Part shown: one piece after another, positions 8,929 through 17,982 of the stretch
Numbering within the stretch: the first letter of the stretch is position 1
Layout: every line of letters begins with the position of its first letter
DNA from: Paenibacillus kyungheensis
GTDB lineage: Bacteria > Bacillota > Bacilli > Paenibacillales > Paenibacillaceae
Assembly (NCBI RefSeq): GCF_028606985.1
Contig: NZ_CP117416.1
Coordinates: 3,696,001 to 3,760,000 of the forward strand
Direction: 5' to 3'
Length of the DNA stretch: 64,000 bases
Notes under the pieces: model-generated
What the model saw: the letters and a program-made list of their open reading frames with translations, nothing else
The model's database searches: none
What the model was told of the DNA's origin: nothing
Translations under genes and position numbers: made by a program

Positions 8929-11145
8929 CTACTTTGTAGCCCTTTTGCGCCATCTTTTTCGCAAGTTTTGCAGATGATGTTGCATAGAGGTCCACTCTTC
9001 CTCTGTAATCTGATCTGGACTGTATTTCGCTTTTTCAAACAATTCAAGTAAAGGTGTTAATTGTGCCGCCAGATCAGGGCGTACCTCTTCCCACCTGCTT
9101 ACCGATTCACGCAATGTTTCATATGAACGGCGATCCATGCCATGACGTTTCATCCATGCTAACCAGCGTTTGGATTCAGCCATAATTTTTTGCTGTGGTG
9201 TCAAAGCTTCGCCTTGACGCATACGCATAATCATAAAGCTTAGTTCACGACGATAACGAATAATCATTACCGCTGCCCACGCAAGTATTACACTGCTAGC
9301 AATCCAGATGACAGAAGTAGGTACAGCAGGCTCGTTATCTTGCACAGGAGTAGCTGTTTCCTCTTCTTCTGGTGTTTGTTCTTCTTCCTCTGGTTCAGGT
9401 GTTGGAGTATCATCGGATGGAGTCTGCACTGTTTCTGTTACCATCGGCATATCGAATCCTGGTGTTGCTTCGATCGGTACCCATCCATAATCGGCAAAAT
9501 AAATTTCTGCCCATGAATGTGCATCTGCATTAGTGACTGTGTATTCTGTAGCTCCATCCGGGAAATAGTCGCTAGTGACATAACCGGAAGCTTGTCCGGG
9601 AGCATATCCTTTAACCCAGCGTGCAGGAATATCTAATGAGCGTGCCATCATGACCATCGCTGTAGAATAATAATCACAATATCCTTCTTTGACTTCAAAT
9701 AAAAAGCTATCTACAAAATCACGACTTTTTTTCTTTGATAAATCAGGATTGTTAGTATAAGCAAAGTTATTTTGCAAATACTGTTGCAATAACTCTACTT
9801 TTTCATAAGGTGTATCTCCAGAAGCTGTTACTTCTTTGGCTAGATTGCGTACACGATCTGGCAATTCAGAAGGCACTTGAAGATACTGGTCTAGCGATTT
9901 GTCTGCATACAATTGATTGAATGTTTTCTTTTCCAGTTCTTTGACAGGTATAATCGGCACTCTGGAAACGAGTGAATACGATTCTGGAAATTTACGATTC
10001 TGACGGGTAGGGCTCCAGTGAATTTCACCGGGGTTACTGCGCCAGTCCAATTGTGATGTATCTGAACCGCCATCTACATCGGTAACTCTGCCTATCGTAT
10101 AAGCACCGAATAGTACAGGATAGGTTACATTATCTTCAGACAACATCTTCACCTGTTGCTTAACGGTTTTCTTTTCAACATCTGAAGATTCATCCAGCGG
10201 AAGCTCACTACCCGCTTCTACCGACTGCAATTCACTCCAACCATTGCTAGAGCGATCAATCCAACCTTCTCCTGAATAGACAGTACGCGTTTCTCCGCGC
10301 CAATAACTACGGCTGGTAGTGCTGACTGTCATTACCGGCGTATAGTCAAAATTAAATCCGCCACCCAGATTGGAATCTTCGCGACTGTATCCTGAAGAAG
10401 CTCCTTGTCCATTTAACGGGTTAGAACCGTTGACCGTAATGACTGCTTCTCCGCGCCAATTTTTCCATGCCGTATACGGATCTTTGAGCGTAGGTTGGAC
10501 TTCCGGTACATTGACCCCTACCAGTAAAATGATCGAGAAAATTACGGCGATATTAAAAATAATTTTGAGCGGATATCGACGTAGATGTTTCCATCCTTTG
10601 GGGAATCGTTGCTGAAAATAACGAAAATGATTACTGACCAGCCAGCCCATCCCTGCAAATACAACCCATGCTACTTCTTCCCACATCATGGACGTGGTAA
10701 AAGAATCTAAAATAGATAAAGCCGCAATATTCGTACCGACAAACATAATAATTGCTCGGCGTGATGAACCGATTCGTGCAGAGACTTCGATCAATACCCA
10801 TGCAGATAATATAAACCACAGATACGGGGAAACAGTATCTACAAATGTCTCTACATTGTCTGTTAACGAACCTTCTTGCCAGCTATAAAAACCGTAATGA
10901 TCAAGCACATAATAGACTGTACCTAACACAGCAAATAATTTGATAATCAGTCGATATATGATTTTGAGCGGGATTAAAATATCAATAATCGCTACAACCG
11001 CCATTGTTGCCAATACCAATGGAGTCGTTTCTTGATACCAGACTCCATCTGCATAATTAATCCATTGCAGTGCAATAATAAAAACCCATACTAAAGATAA
11101 TGAATAGTACCAAGAGCGACTTATACCATTCCACCATTTTTTCAA
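8929..11145 (-). CDS. Membrane protein with extracytoplasmic transglutaminase-like domain
   Basis: The protein has 738 residues. About six N-terminal membrane helices (residues 10-220) lead into an exterior region with a transglutaminase-like core: KEGYCDYYSTAMVMMARSLDIPARWVKGY holds the catalytic Cys, ADAHSWAEIYF the His and GWVPIEATPGF the Asp region. A Pro/Glu/Thr-rich linker (about 560-600), one more membrane helix and a cytoplasmic tail follow. This is the TgpA/YebA type that accompanies MoxR and DUF58 genes. The start is TTG, overlapping the DUF58 stop, with GGGAGGTGG upstream. The role is not established; processing or cross-linking of surface protein is the common guess. Confidence 0.9.
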   Translation of the reverse strand: MKKWWNGISRSWYYSLSLVWVFIIALQWINYADGVWYQETTPLVLATMAVVAIIDILIPLKIIYRLIIKLFAVLGTVYYVLDHYGFYSWQEGSLTDNVETFVDTVSPYLWFILSAWVLIEVSARIGSSRRAIIMFVGTNIAALSILDSFTTSMMWEEVAWVVFAGMGWLVSNHFRYFQQRFPKGWKHLRRYPLKIIFNIAVIFSIILLVGVNVPEVQPTLKDPYTAWKNWRGEAVITVNGSNPLNGQGASSGYSREDSNLGGGFNFDYTPVMTVSTTSRSYWRGETRTVYSGEGWIDRSSNGWSELQSVEAGSELPLDESSDVEKKTVKQQVKMLSEDNVTYPVLFGAYTIGRVTDVDGGSDTSQLDWRSNPGEIHWSPTRQNRKFPESYSLVSRVPIIPVKELEKKTFNQLYADKSLDQYLQVPSELPDRVRNLAKEVTASGDTPYEKVELLQQYLQNNFAYTNNPDLSKKKSRDFVDSFLFEVKEGYCDYYSTAMVMMARSLDIPARWVKGYAPGQASGYVTSDYFPDGATEYTVTNADAHSWAEIYFADYGWVPIEATPGFDMPMVTETVQTPSDDTPTPEPEEEEQTPEEEETATPVQDNEPAVPTSVIWIASSVILAWAAVMIIRYRRELSFMIMRMRQGEALTPQQKIMAESKRWLAWMKRHGMDRRSYETLRESVSRWEEVRPDLAAQLTPLLELFEKAKYSPDQITEEEWTSMQHHLQNLRKRWRKRATK

Positions 11146-12407
11146 ATCGCTCCACCTCCCAACGCAGCTGGCAATTGCTCTAATGAAGAAATAGGATAAC
11201 AGGATACACCGCGTGCATGAGCAGACTGTGACCAGTTAATCACTGCTTCTTTATTTTTTTCTATAGAAGGATGAATTAAAAATTGAAGTGGTGTCATCTG
11301 ACGTATACGAGCAAATTGAAAAATCTCCCACACTTTCTCATTCATCAACGGCGTAATCAGAATAAATAAAGTTCCTGCTGGAAACATACGCGCATGATCT
11401 TCCAGTTGATCGAGCAAGCGACCTTTGCCATCTGCGACTACATCTACTAGATGCAGACGCATTCGCTGACGTTCTCCTATATGATCTGATGGCAAAAATA
11501 CACCTTTGTTCTGTCCGGTCGTAAATAACCCCATTCCCATTCGTTCCCGCACCCCATAATCAAGCATAGATGCTGTTGTCGATACTGCTAATTCAAAAGC
11601 AGCATCCGATTCATAATGATCAGCTATTGCATCAAGCACTAAGATGGTTTTGGGTAACGATTCATGTTCAAATTCTTTCGATTTCCAGTTGCCTGTACGT
11701 GCAGTCGCTGACCAGTGAATACGCGAAATTCGATCTCCATATACATAATCACGTACCCCGTTGATCTGGTTCGTTTCCGGTCGTGACATTAATTGCGAAG
11801 TTTGCTGTCCACCAAGTCTGGAATAACGTGATCCCATTTGCCAGTTCGGGATAAAAGCGATCCGTGGCAACACCAGAAATTCACCGGCCGCTGTGAACTG
11901 CCCTTTATTTTCAATCAATCCAAAAATATCTTCACTGATACATTCGGTACCATAAAAGCGATAACGTCCTCGTTCCAGCGGAGGAGTCTGAAATAACAGC
12001 TCTCCTTTGCCTCGCATACTCGGAATCAGACTTTCTTCAAAAGACCATGATTCTCCATTATGACGCTTAAGCGTTTCGCGAATAATAACATATGGTAATG
12101 GTAAAAATCCCGGAATCGTCACATCCAGACGCACCTGTACCTGATCACCAGCAAGAATCATTTCTCCCTGATCTCCTGCTGTCGACAAATGACGCTGACC
12201 ATGTGCGCGTCCGACTCCTCGAAAGCCACCACCAATTAAATATAGCGATAATAAAGAAACCATAACAAATAACATGACTGATGTTTTGCCACCTTGAAAA
12301 AGCACATAAAACAAACATCCAATCCATACCATAAACACCAACCATAATTTGGATGGTTGGCGTTTCCACTGCAAATTCAGACGCAAGTATGAAAATAAGG
12401 CTCTCAT
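11142..12407 (-). CDS. DUF58 domain protein (YeaD-like)
   Basis: The protein has 421 residues. Two N-terminal membrane helices (about 20-60) precede a beta-rich segment and the DUF58 signature (GVRDYVYGDRISRIHWSATARTGNWKSKEFE, about 215-245), followed by a VWA-like fold (ILVLDAIADH). It begins two bases after the moxR stop with no good SD site of its own, so translation is probably coupled. MoxR/DUF58/transglutaminase triplets are widespread, and the partners are thought to act together on an envelope process. Confidence 0.9.
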   Translation of the reverse strand: MRALFSYLRLNLQWKRQPSKLWLVFMVWIGCLFYVLFQGGKTSVMLFVMVSLLSLYLIGGGFRGVGRAHGQRHLSTAGDQGEMILAGDQVQVRLDVTIPGFLPLPYVIIRETLKRHNGESWSFEESLIPSMRGKGELLFQTPPLERGRYRFYGTECISEDIFGLIENKGQFTAAGEFLVLPRIAFIPNWQMGSRYSRLGGQQTSQLMSRPETNQINGVRDYVYGDRISRIHWSATARTGNWKSKEFEHESLPKTILVLDAIADHYESDAAFELAVSTTASMLDYGVRERMGMGLFTTGQNKGVFLPSDHIGERQRMRLHLVDVVADGKGRLLDQLEDHARMFPAGTLFILITPLMNEKVWEIFQFARIRQMTPLQFLIHPSIEKNKEAVINWSQSAHARGVSCYPISSLEQLPAALGGGAI

Positions 12408-12409
12408 AC

Positions 12410-13366
12410 TTATTGTCCCATAGATACAGGAGCATGAATTTGCTCCAAAATCTGCGCTACAATTCGTTCAGAACTCATACGCTCCATACGAGCTTCTGGA
12501 CGTGGAAGAATACGGTGTGGAATCACATAAGGTGCTAACTTTTTGACATCATCAGGCAGTACATAATCACGATTCTGTATAAAAGCATAGGCTTTGACAG
12601 CCATCATAAAGGACAACGTTGCCCGTGGACTCGCGCCAAGCAACACCGATGCGTGTTCACGTGTATGACGGATAACACTGACCAGATAATCGCTAACCGA
12701 TTCATCTAAATGAACATTGCGAATCTCCTGCTGAATATCAGCGATATGCTGCATATCTGTTACCGGTTCTAAGCGATCCACAGGTTGTCCAGCAGCGCCA
12801 TGACGAAGTAAATTACGCTCTGTCTGCTCATCCGGATAACCCAATGTAATTTTCATCATAAAGCGATCCAATTGAGCTTCAGGCAACATATATGTTCCTT
12901 CAAAATCAATCGGATTCTGTGTTGCACATAACATAAATGGATGTGGCAATGGATGTGTCTCTCCATCTACTGTCACACTGCGCTCTTCCATAACTTCTAA
13001 TAAAGCGGATTGTGTTTTGGTCGTTGCCCGATTAATTTCATCGGCAAGCAAAATATTCGTCATTACCGGACCTGGACGGAAATAAAACTGCTCATCCCGG
13101 GGATGGAAAATAGAAACGCCTGTGATATCACTTGGTAAAATATCTGGATTACACTGAATACGGCGATATTGTCCACTCATTGATTTAGCGAGTGCTTTGA
13201 TCATTTGCGTTTTACCTGTTCCTGGAACATCCTCAATCAGAACATGTCCTCCAGCAAGCAAAGCGGTAAGTAACAGCTCTATTTCAAATGATTTGCCTAA
13301 TATACATGATTCTAGATTGGATCTTACAGCTGCAATAACTTGCATCGATTCTTTGCGTGCCGACAT
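12410..13366 (-). CDS. MoxR-family AAA+ ATPase
   Basis: The protein has 318 residues. Walker A is DVPGTGKTQ (about 45-53), Walker B LLADEINRA (about 107-115), and sensor 1 lies in FMLCATQNPIDFEGTY. MoxR ATPases are chaperone-like remodellers that work with the VWA/DUF58 protein encoded next to them. The ATG is 11 nt after AGGAGG. It is the first gene of a three-gene operon. Confidence 0.94.
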   Translation of the reverse strand: MSARKESMQVIAAVRSNLESCILGKSFEIELLLTALLAGGHVLIEDVPGTGKTQMIKALAKSMSGQYRRIQCNPDILPSDITGVSIFHPRDEQFYFRPGPVMTNILLADEINRATTKTQSALLEVMEERSVTVDGETHPLPHPFMLCATQNPIDFEGTYMLPEAQLDRFMMKITLGYPDEQTERNLLRHGAAGQPVDRLEPVTDMQHIADIQQEIRNVHLDESVSDYLVSVIRHTREHASVLLGASPRATLSFMMAVKAYAFIQNRDYVLPDDVKKLAPYVIPHRILPRPEARMERMSSERIVAQILEQIHAPVSMGQ

Positions 13367-13446
13367 ATATATAAAACCTCCTGCTTCTGGTTCATATTGT
13401 TATATTATGATGTAATGACTCTAACTTTGTGAAAAATGCGTATATA

Positions 13447-13474
13447 ATTATATTGTACATGAACGATAAGTCAG
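13447..13474 (-). promoter_or_regulatory. Putative sigma-A promoter of the moxR operon
   Basis: On the minus strand: -35 CTGACT, spacer 16 nt, -10 TATAAT, about 80 nt before the moxR start codon. Confidence 0.55.
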
Positions 13475-13587
13475 AGTCACTTTAATGGCTGATTACAATT
13501 TGAAGTCAAGGCAAATAATTGGACATTTTTCGACATGAAGTTCATACTATAACAAAGAATAACACTGTTAAGGAGTGACCTACGTCA

Positions 13588-14661
13588 ATGGATCAACAGA
13601 CGCTTCAGATGTTCAAACAATTAACCGAATTCCCCGCAGTATCGGGTTTTGAAAGAGAACTTCGGCATTGGGTTAAAGAGAAAATGGAACCTTATACCGA
13701 TGAATTTGTACAAGATCGATTAGGTAGTTTATTTGGTGTTATTCGCGGTAATGAAAATGGACCGAAAATGATGGTCGCAGGTCACTTTGATGAAGTTGGA
13801 TTTATGACAACAGGAATCACCGAGCAAGGGCTGATTCGTTTTCAACCTTTAGGTGGATGGTTCAGTCAGGTGGTACTTGCTCAACGTCTGCATATTATTA
13901 CCGATAACGGCCCTATTGTTGGAGTGGTCGGTTCTACTCCTACTCATTTACTAAGTCCTGAACAACGCAACAAACCAGTGGATATCAAATCGATGTATAT
14001 TGATATCGGTGCAGACGATCGTGCCGAAGCTGAACAAATGGGATTGCGTCCCGGACTACAAATTGTACCGATCTGTGAATTTACACCCATGGCTAATCCC
14101 AAAAAAATCATGGCAAAAGCTTGGGATAATCGCTATGGAGTCGGTCTTGCTATCGAATTGTTGCAAGCGGTTCATGGCGAAAAGCTTGGCGGTACATTGT
14201 ATTCAGGAGCGACAGTACAAGAAGAACTCGGGCTTCGTGGTGCACGTACAGCGGCTCAGTTGATTCAGCCGGATCTGTTCTTCGGACTGGATTGTAGTGC
14301 TGCTAATGATATGACAGGAGATCGTAATGCTTTTGGTCATTTAGGCAAAGGTGCGTTATTACGCATTTATGATCCGACCATGTTTACGCATCGCGGAATG
14401 ATTGAATATATTCAAGATACAGCAAGTACTCATCAGATTCCAGTACAGTATTTTATTTCTGCGGGTGGAACAGATGCGGGACAAGTGCATGTCAGCGGTA
14501 CAGGTGTGCCTTCTAGTATTATCGGTATTTGTGGACGGTATATCCATACCTCATCTTCTATTATTCATACCGATGATTACGATGCCGCCAAAGAATTACT
14601 GATTAAGCTTGTTAAAAATATGGACGCTTCTACGTATCAAACTATGTTAGATCGTGCTTAA
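13588..14661 (+). CDS. M42 family metallo-aminopeptidase
   Basis: The protein has 357 residues. Visible M42 metal-binding and catalytic motifs are [38 protein letters not shown] (catalytic Glu pair) and [12 protein letters not shown], with the late ligand in [18 protein letters not shown]. These are the cobalt/zinc glutamyl-aminopeptidase or YsdC/FrvX-like tetrahedral peptidases, cytoplasmic enzymes that trim peptides. The start follows AAGGAG at 12 nt spacing. It is monocistronic, diverging from moxR and ended by its own terminator. Confidence 0.93.
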   Translation: MDQQTLQMFKQLTEFPAVSGFERELRHWVKEKMEPYTDEFVQDRLGSLFGVIRGNENGPKMMVAGHFDEVGFMTTGITEQGLIRFQPLGGWFSQVVLAQRLHIITDNGPIVGVVGSTPTHLLSPEQRNKPVDIKSMYIDIGADDRAEAEQMGLRPGLQIVPICEFTPMANPKKIMAKAWDNRYGVGLAIELLQAVHGEKLGGTLYSGATVQEELGLRGARTAAQLIQPDLFFGLDCSAANDMTGDRNAFGHLGKGALLRIYDPTMFTHRGMIEYIQDTASTHQIPVQYFISAGGTDAGQVHVSGTGVPSSIIGICGRYIHTSSSIIHTDDYDAAKELLIKLVKNMDASTYQTMLDRA

Positions 14662-14724
14662 TCTGCTAGATTAGATGTAGTCATTCTTTCTATTCCTATC
14701 TTTTTACTTAATAATATACGTCCC

Positions 14725-14773
14725 AAACCGATTATTAGATCTCTTTATAAGAGAAAAGTAATCGGTTTTTTTA
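14725..14773 (+). terminator. Rho-independent terminator after the M42 peptidase
   Basis: Arms AAACCGATTA and TAATCGGTTT enclose an inner stem (ctcttt/aagag) and are followed by seven T. The remaining sequence up to 14982 is AT-rich, with a TATAAT near 14942 that could serve the next gene. Confidence 0.88.
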
Positions 14774-14982
14774 TCATCTCATCTTCTATGTCTCTATGAT
14801 TTTCTAACTAAATATGCCATCCATATGCCGACTTTTTCTTGGTTTAATCTACATAACTCGTCATTTGTATTTATTAAAAATAAGACTGTATCCACCAACC
14901 GTTTAACCCTATCGGCACATGTAATTCAGTACAATACGCTTTATAATGATGAACAAACTAGACAGATAAAAGGAGAGAACTC

Positions 14983-17433
14983 ATGACTGCAAAGACTGTG
15001 CTATACCAAAAATGGTCTAGACATCTGATATTGTTGACTGTATTTTTGATGCCTCTAGGTTCGTTTGTCTACTCTACACCTGTAATTGCAGAAGAAGCTT
15101 CTTCTACTTCTGCATCTAACAGCGTATCCACTCTATCTGATGTACCTACAGTTACTCAAAATGTATACGTTTCTCCTAAAGGAAGCGACTATTTGGGTTC
15201 AGGAACTGTACAAGCTCCTTATCGCACTCTTCCCAAAGTTCGCTCTGTGTTACGGGATACGTATAGTGAAAGACCTGCTGGTGGTACAACGATCTGGTTA
15301 CGAGAAGGCGAATATGAACTATCTGCTACATTAGAACTGAATGAATTAGATTCAGGTACTGCTGAGCAACCGATCACGTATCGTAATTATCCTAATGAAC
15401 AAGCGGTGATTACCACTGCCAAAACGATTGATCCTAGTCTCTGGAAACCACTTAATGCGGAAGCAACAGCTCGTGTTCATCCTGCTGTCTATGCTGATCA
15501 ATTAGTAGAATTAGATGTCCAATCGTTAGGGCTTAAAAATACGTCTGGCTTTCCCGGAGGAACAACATTTACCAAAGAATGGGGTATTGTCGATCTGATT
15601 GTAGATGGGGTACGCGAACCGATCTCTCAATGGCCGAATCCTCAGCAAAAAATAGGCAAAAATCGTGCAGGTTGGGTCACAATGAATGGTTCTGCTGATC
15701 CGCAGTCATTTTATTATGGCGAAGGTGGACAACCGAAAGATGGCATTACAACTGACGAAGTGAATGCCGATCAGACTGATCGGACTGCACGCTGGCAACG
15801 TTCTATCGAACAAGGTCATGATTTGTATCTCAAGGGATTCTGGCGTACCGATTTTGATCCGGTAACTAGTAAAGTCGAAAGTATTGATACAACACGTCAT
15901 ATCGTTCGGTTGGTCGATATTCCAGAAGGCGGAATCGGTTCGAAATGGAGCAAAGAAGTTCCATTAGTTCCTTCTACTAATCCATCTCCCTCTGCGACAG
16001 TTGTTCCCTTTACTGTGCCCGATCAATCTCCGGTAACGATTCATGATGATACGTATGTGACAAAAGATGTCTATGTAACTCCAGATGTCTATACCCAGCC
16101 AAGTGTTCCCTTCTCTCCTCTGACTGTCACTTCTGTTACGTATCAAGTGTATCGAGTCGGTACAGGTACAGAAGAATGGCAAGCTCTAAATCTGTTAGAT
16201 GAGATTGATATGCCTGGCGAATGGGCTTTGGATTTTAAAGATCAGAAAATCTACTATTATCCTGACAGAGATATTAATAAGCAAAATATTATTATTGCTG
16301 ATCGTACCGGCCCTATTATCAAATTAACGAATGCTTCTTACCTTAACTTTGTCGGTCTGACGATTGAAGGTGGATTGAATAATGGGATCGAAATGCAGAG
16401 CTCACATCATATTTCACTGGACAGCAATACCATTCGAAATATAGGTGGCGGTGGTGTTCTTGATTATTACGGTCATCACAATGTCATGCAAAATAATACT
16501 ATTTATGAAACAGGAAGTTTTGGGATGAGTATCGGTTATGCAGGTAATCGTGATACTTTGACTCCAGCACAGTCTGTGATTACGAATAATCATATTCATA
16601 ATACCGGTACCCTGATTGCTTTAGAAGGATTAATTATTACACAGTCGATAGGTATGACGATCAGTCACAATCTGATTCATGATGTGCCCAAGCATGGCAT
16701 ACGATATGTGTATAACAATGATCTGTTATTTGAATATAATGAACTGCATCATATTTCACTGGAAGATGGTGATGCAGGTGCTTTCTATACCGCTCAAGAT
16801 TGGACTTCCTATGGTAATGTATTGCGATATAACTATGTACATGACAGTCCACGTGCCAATGGCTTTTATGCTGATGATGGAGATAGCGGAGATACATTTA
16901 CTAACAATATAGTCTCCGGCGTATCCAAAGCTTTTCTTTTTGGCGGAGGTCATCATAACCGGGCAACCGGAAATCTGATTGTTAATGCCACATCCGGTAT
17001 TCAGATTGATGATCGCGGAATTGCTCGTAAATATACAGCAGATAGCACTTATGCGGAACAATTAATGGCTAAAAATCCTGTAGCAGAACCCTGGAAAACG
17101 TATGGACGAGTTCTAGCAGATACGTATGGATATGACAGCAATCTGTGGCAAAATATACTGAATTCCAAGTGGCATCCCGAATATCCAAACGGTACACATT
17201 TCAAAGATAATGCAGTTGTTCAGTCAGGCGCTCTCGTTATTCCCAAAAAAGGAGCAGTCATTATTCAAAATAATCCAAGAATTAGCAGTATACAATCGGC
17301 TAAGCTGAATCCTACTACGACAACTGGCGTCTATACAGAAAACCCAACTATTCTTGCGATCTTTCCAAATATCAATCAAATTTATCCTCAAATAGGACTG
17401 CAAAAAGAAAATACTACTTCTACCTCTTCTTAA
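14983..17433 (+). CDS. Secreted right-handed beta-helix protein, array copy 1
   Basis: An 816-residue exported protein. A signal peptide covers residues 1-36 (cleavage after VIA). Then come the N-terminal beta-helix entry motif (VYVSPKGSDYLGSG, APYRTLPKVR), a conserved GGTTIWLREGEYEL and DSGTAEQPITYR block, and a long Asn/His-rich helix (about 430-700). D597 (DGDAGAFYT), D606 (QDW) and D631 (GFYADDG) are conserved in all five copies and are candidate catalytic acids. Residues about 325-387 are a Ser/Thr/Pro/Val-rich insert between GSKWSKE and YRVGTGTEEW. It lacks the C-terminal tail shared by copies 2-5. The layout resembles parallel beta-helix glycosidases of GH141 type, but substrate and reaction are inference. 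The start follows AAAGGAG. It has its own terminator. Confidence 0.85.
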   Translation: MTAKTVLYQKWSRHLILLTVFLMPLGSFVYSTPVIAEEASSTSASNSVSTLSDVPTVTQNVYVSPKGSDYLGSGTVQAPYRTLPKVRSVLRDTYSERPAGGTTIWLREGEYELSATLELNELDSGTAEQPITYRNYPNEQAVITTAKTIDPSLWKPLNAEATARVHPAVYADQLVELDVQSLGLKNTSGFPGGTTFTKEWGIVDLIVDGVREPISQWPNPQQKIGKNRAGWVTMNGSADPQSFYYGEGGQPKDGITTDEVNADQTDRTARWQRSIEQGHDLYLKGFWRTDFDPVTSKVESIDTTRHIVRLVDIPEGGIGSKWSKEVPLVPSTNPSPSATVVPFTVPDQSPVTIHDDTYVTKDVYVTPDVYTQPSVPFSPLTVTSVTYQVYRVGTGTEEWQALNLLDEIDMPGEWALDFKDQKIYYYPDRDINKQNIIIADRTGPIIKLTNASYLNFVGLTIEGGLNNGIEMQSSHHISLDSNTIRNIGGGGVLDYYGHHNVMQNNTIYETGSFGMSIGYAGNRDTLTPAQSVITNNHIHNTGTLIALEGLIITQSIGMTISHNLIHDVPKHGIRYVYNNDLLFEYNELHHISLEDGDAGAFYTAQDWTSYGNVLRYNYVHDSPRANGFYADDGDSGDTFTNNIVSGVSKAFLFGGGHHNRATGNLIVNATSGIQIDDRGIARKYTADSTYAEQLMAKNPVAEPWKTYGRVLADTYGYDSNLWQNILNSKWHPEYPNGTHFKDNAVVQSGALVIPKKGAVIIQNNPRISSIQSAKLNPTTTTGVYTENPTILAIFPNINQIYPQIGLQKENTTSTSS

Positions 17434-17475
17434 TTGATATATCTTATTCACGTTAAATCAATATCATTTCAATCT

Positions 17476-17523
17476 AAATAGCCAAAAGCTTCAGACGCTG
17501 ATCTGAAACTTTTGGCTATTTTC
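17476..17523 (+). terminator. Rho-independent terminator after beta-helix copy 1
   Basis: A long stem (AATAGCCAAAAG with CTTTTGGCTATT, inner TTCAGA/TCTGAA) ends in a T-rich stretch. Confidence 0.88.
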
Positions 17524-17640
17524 TTATATAGGAGCTATAGTCATCGGGGCTAATGCTTGCTGACTGAATAGGAAGGACATACTAATATACTTTGATTTTA
17601 TATCGCATTTGATACCTATAAGAATGAGACATTAAGGCGG

Positions 17641-17669
17641 TTATCAGTTGTTGAGACATATACTATACT
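17641..17669 (+). promoter_or_regulatory. Putative sigma-A promoter of beta-helix copy 2
   Basis: -35 TTATCA, spacer 17 nt, -10 TATACT. It would give a leader of about 300 nt before the gene. Confidence 0.45.
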
Positions 17670-17676
17670 GAGGGTG

Positions 17677-17982
17677 GCTAAAGAAACACTAACACTTTCA
17701 TTTTACTCTTCTATATCTCTTCTACTTCTTCCCATTCCTTATTCTACTATTCATTCTATTTGTTCAAGTGATTTGCACTTCATTACATTTTACTTTTCTT
17801 GATCTTCTTTCTAATACGTGTATAACGAAATGATTGATCAAGAATTCATTCCAAACTATAAATGACCTAATAACCCTACTCGATCATAATAAAACAGCTA
17901 CCGTTAGCCATGTTAGAGTACATCTATTTGTTTATCACCTATTGATAACAATAGCATCAAGGATATTTAGGAGGAAAATATA
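17677..17982 (+). other. Long pyrimidine-rich leader of beta-helix copy 2
   Basis: No gene is visible. About 17695-17765 is almost free of G and rich in C and T. Further on, TTCTTGATC (17796-17804) and GATCAAGAA (17836-17844) form a 9-bp inverted repeat with a 31-nt loop. An AGGAGG site precedes the ATG of copy 2. It could be an untranslated leader with regulatory structure; no known riboswitch class is recognised. Confidence 0.4.

Noticed and set aside
9308-9490. Plus-strand frame rich in Ser/Gly/Val opposite the transglutaminase gene
   Set aside because: It is the antisense reading of the Pro/Glu/Thr-rich linker; composition is a by-product of the coding strand.
16661-17061. His- and Ile-rich antisense frames opposite beta-helix copy 1
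   Set aside because: They mirror the Asn/His-rich rungs on the coding strand; similar shadows occur opposite the other copies, and none has an SD site.
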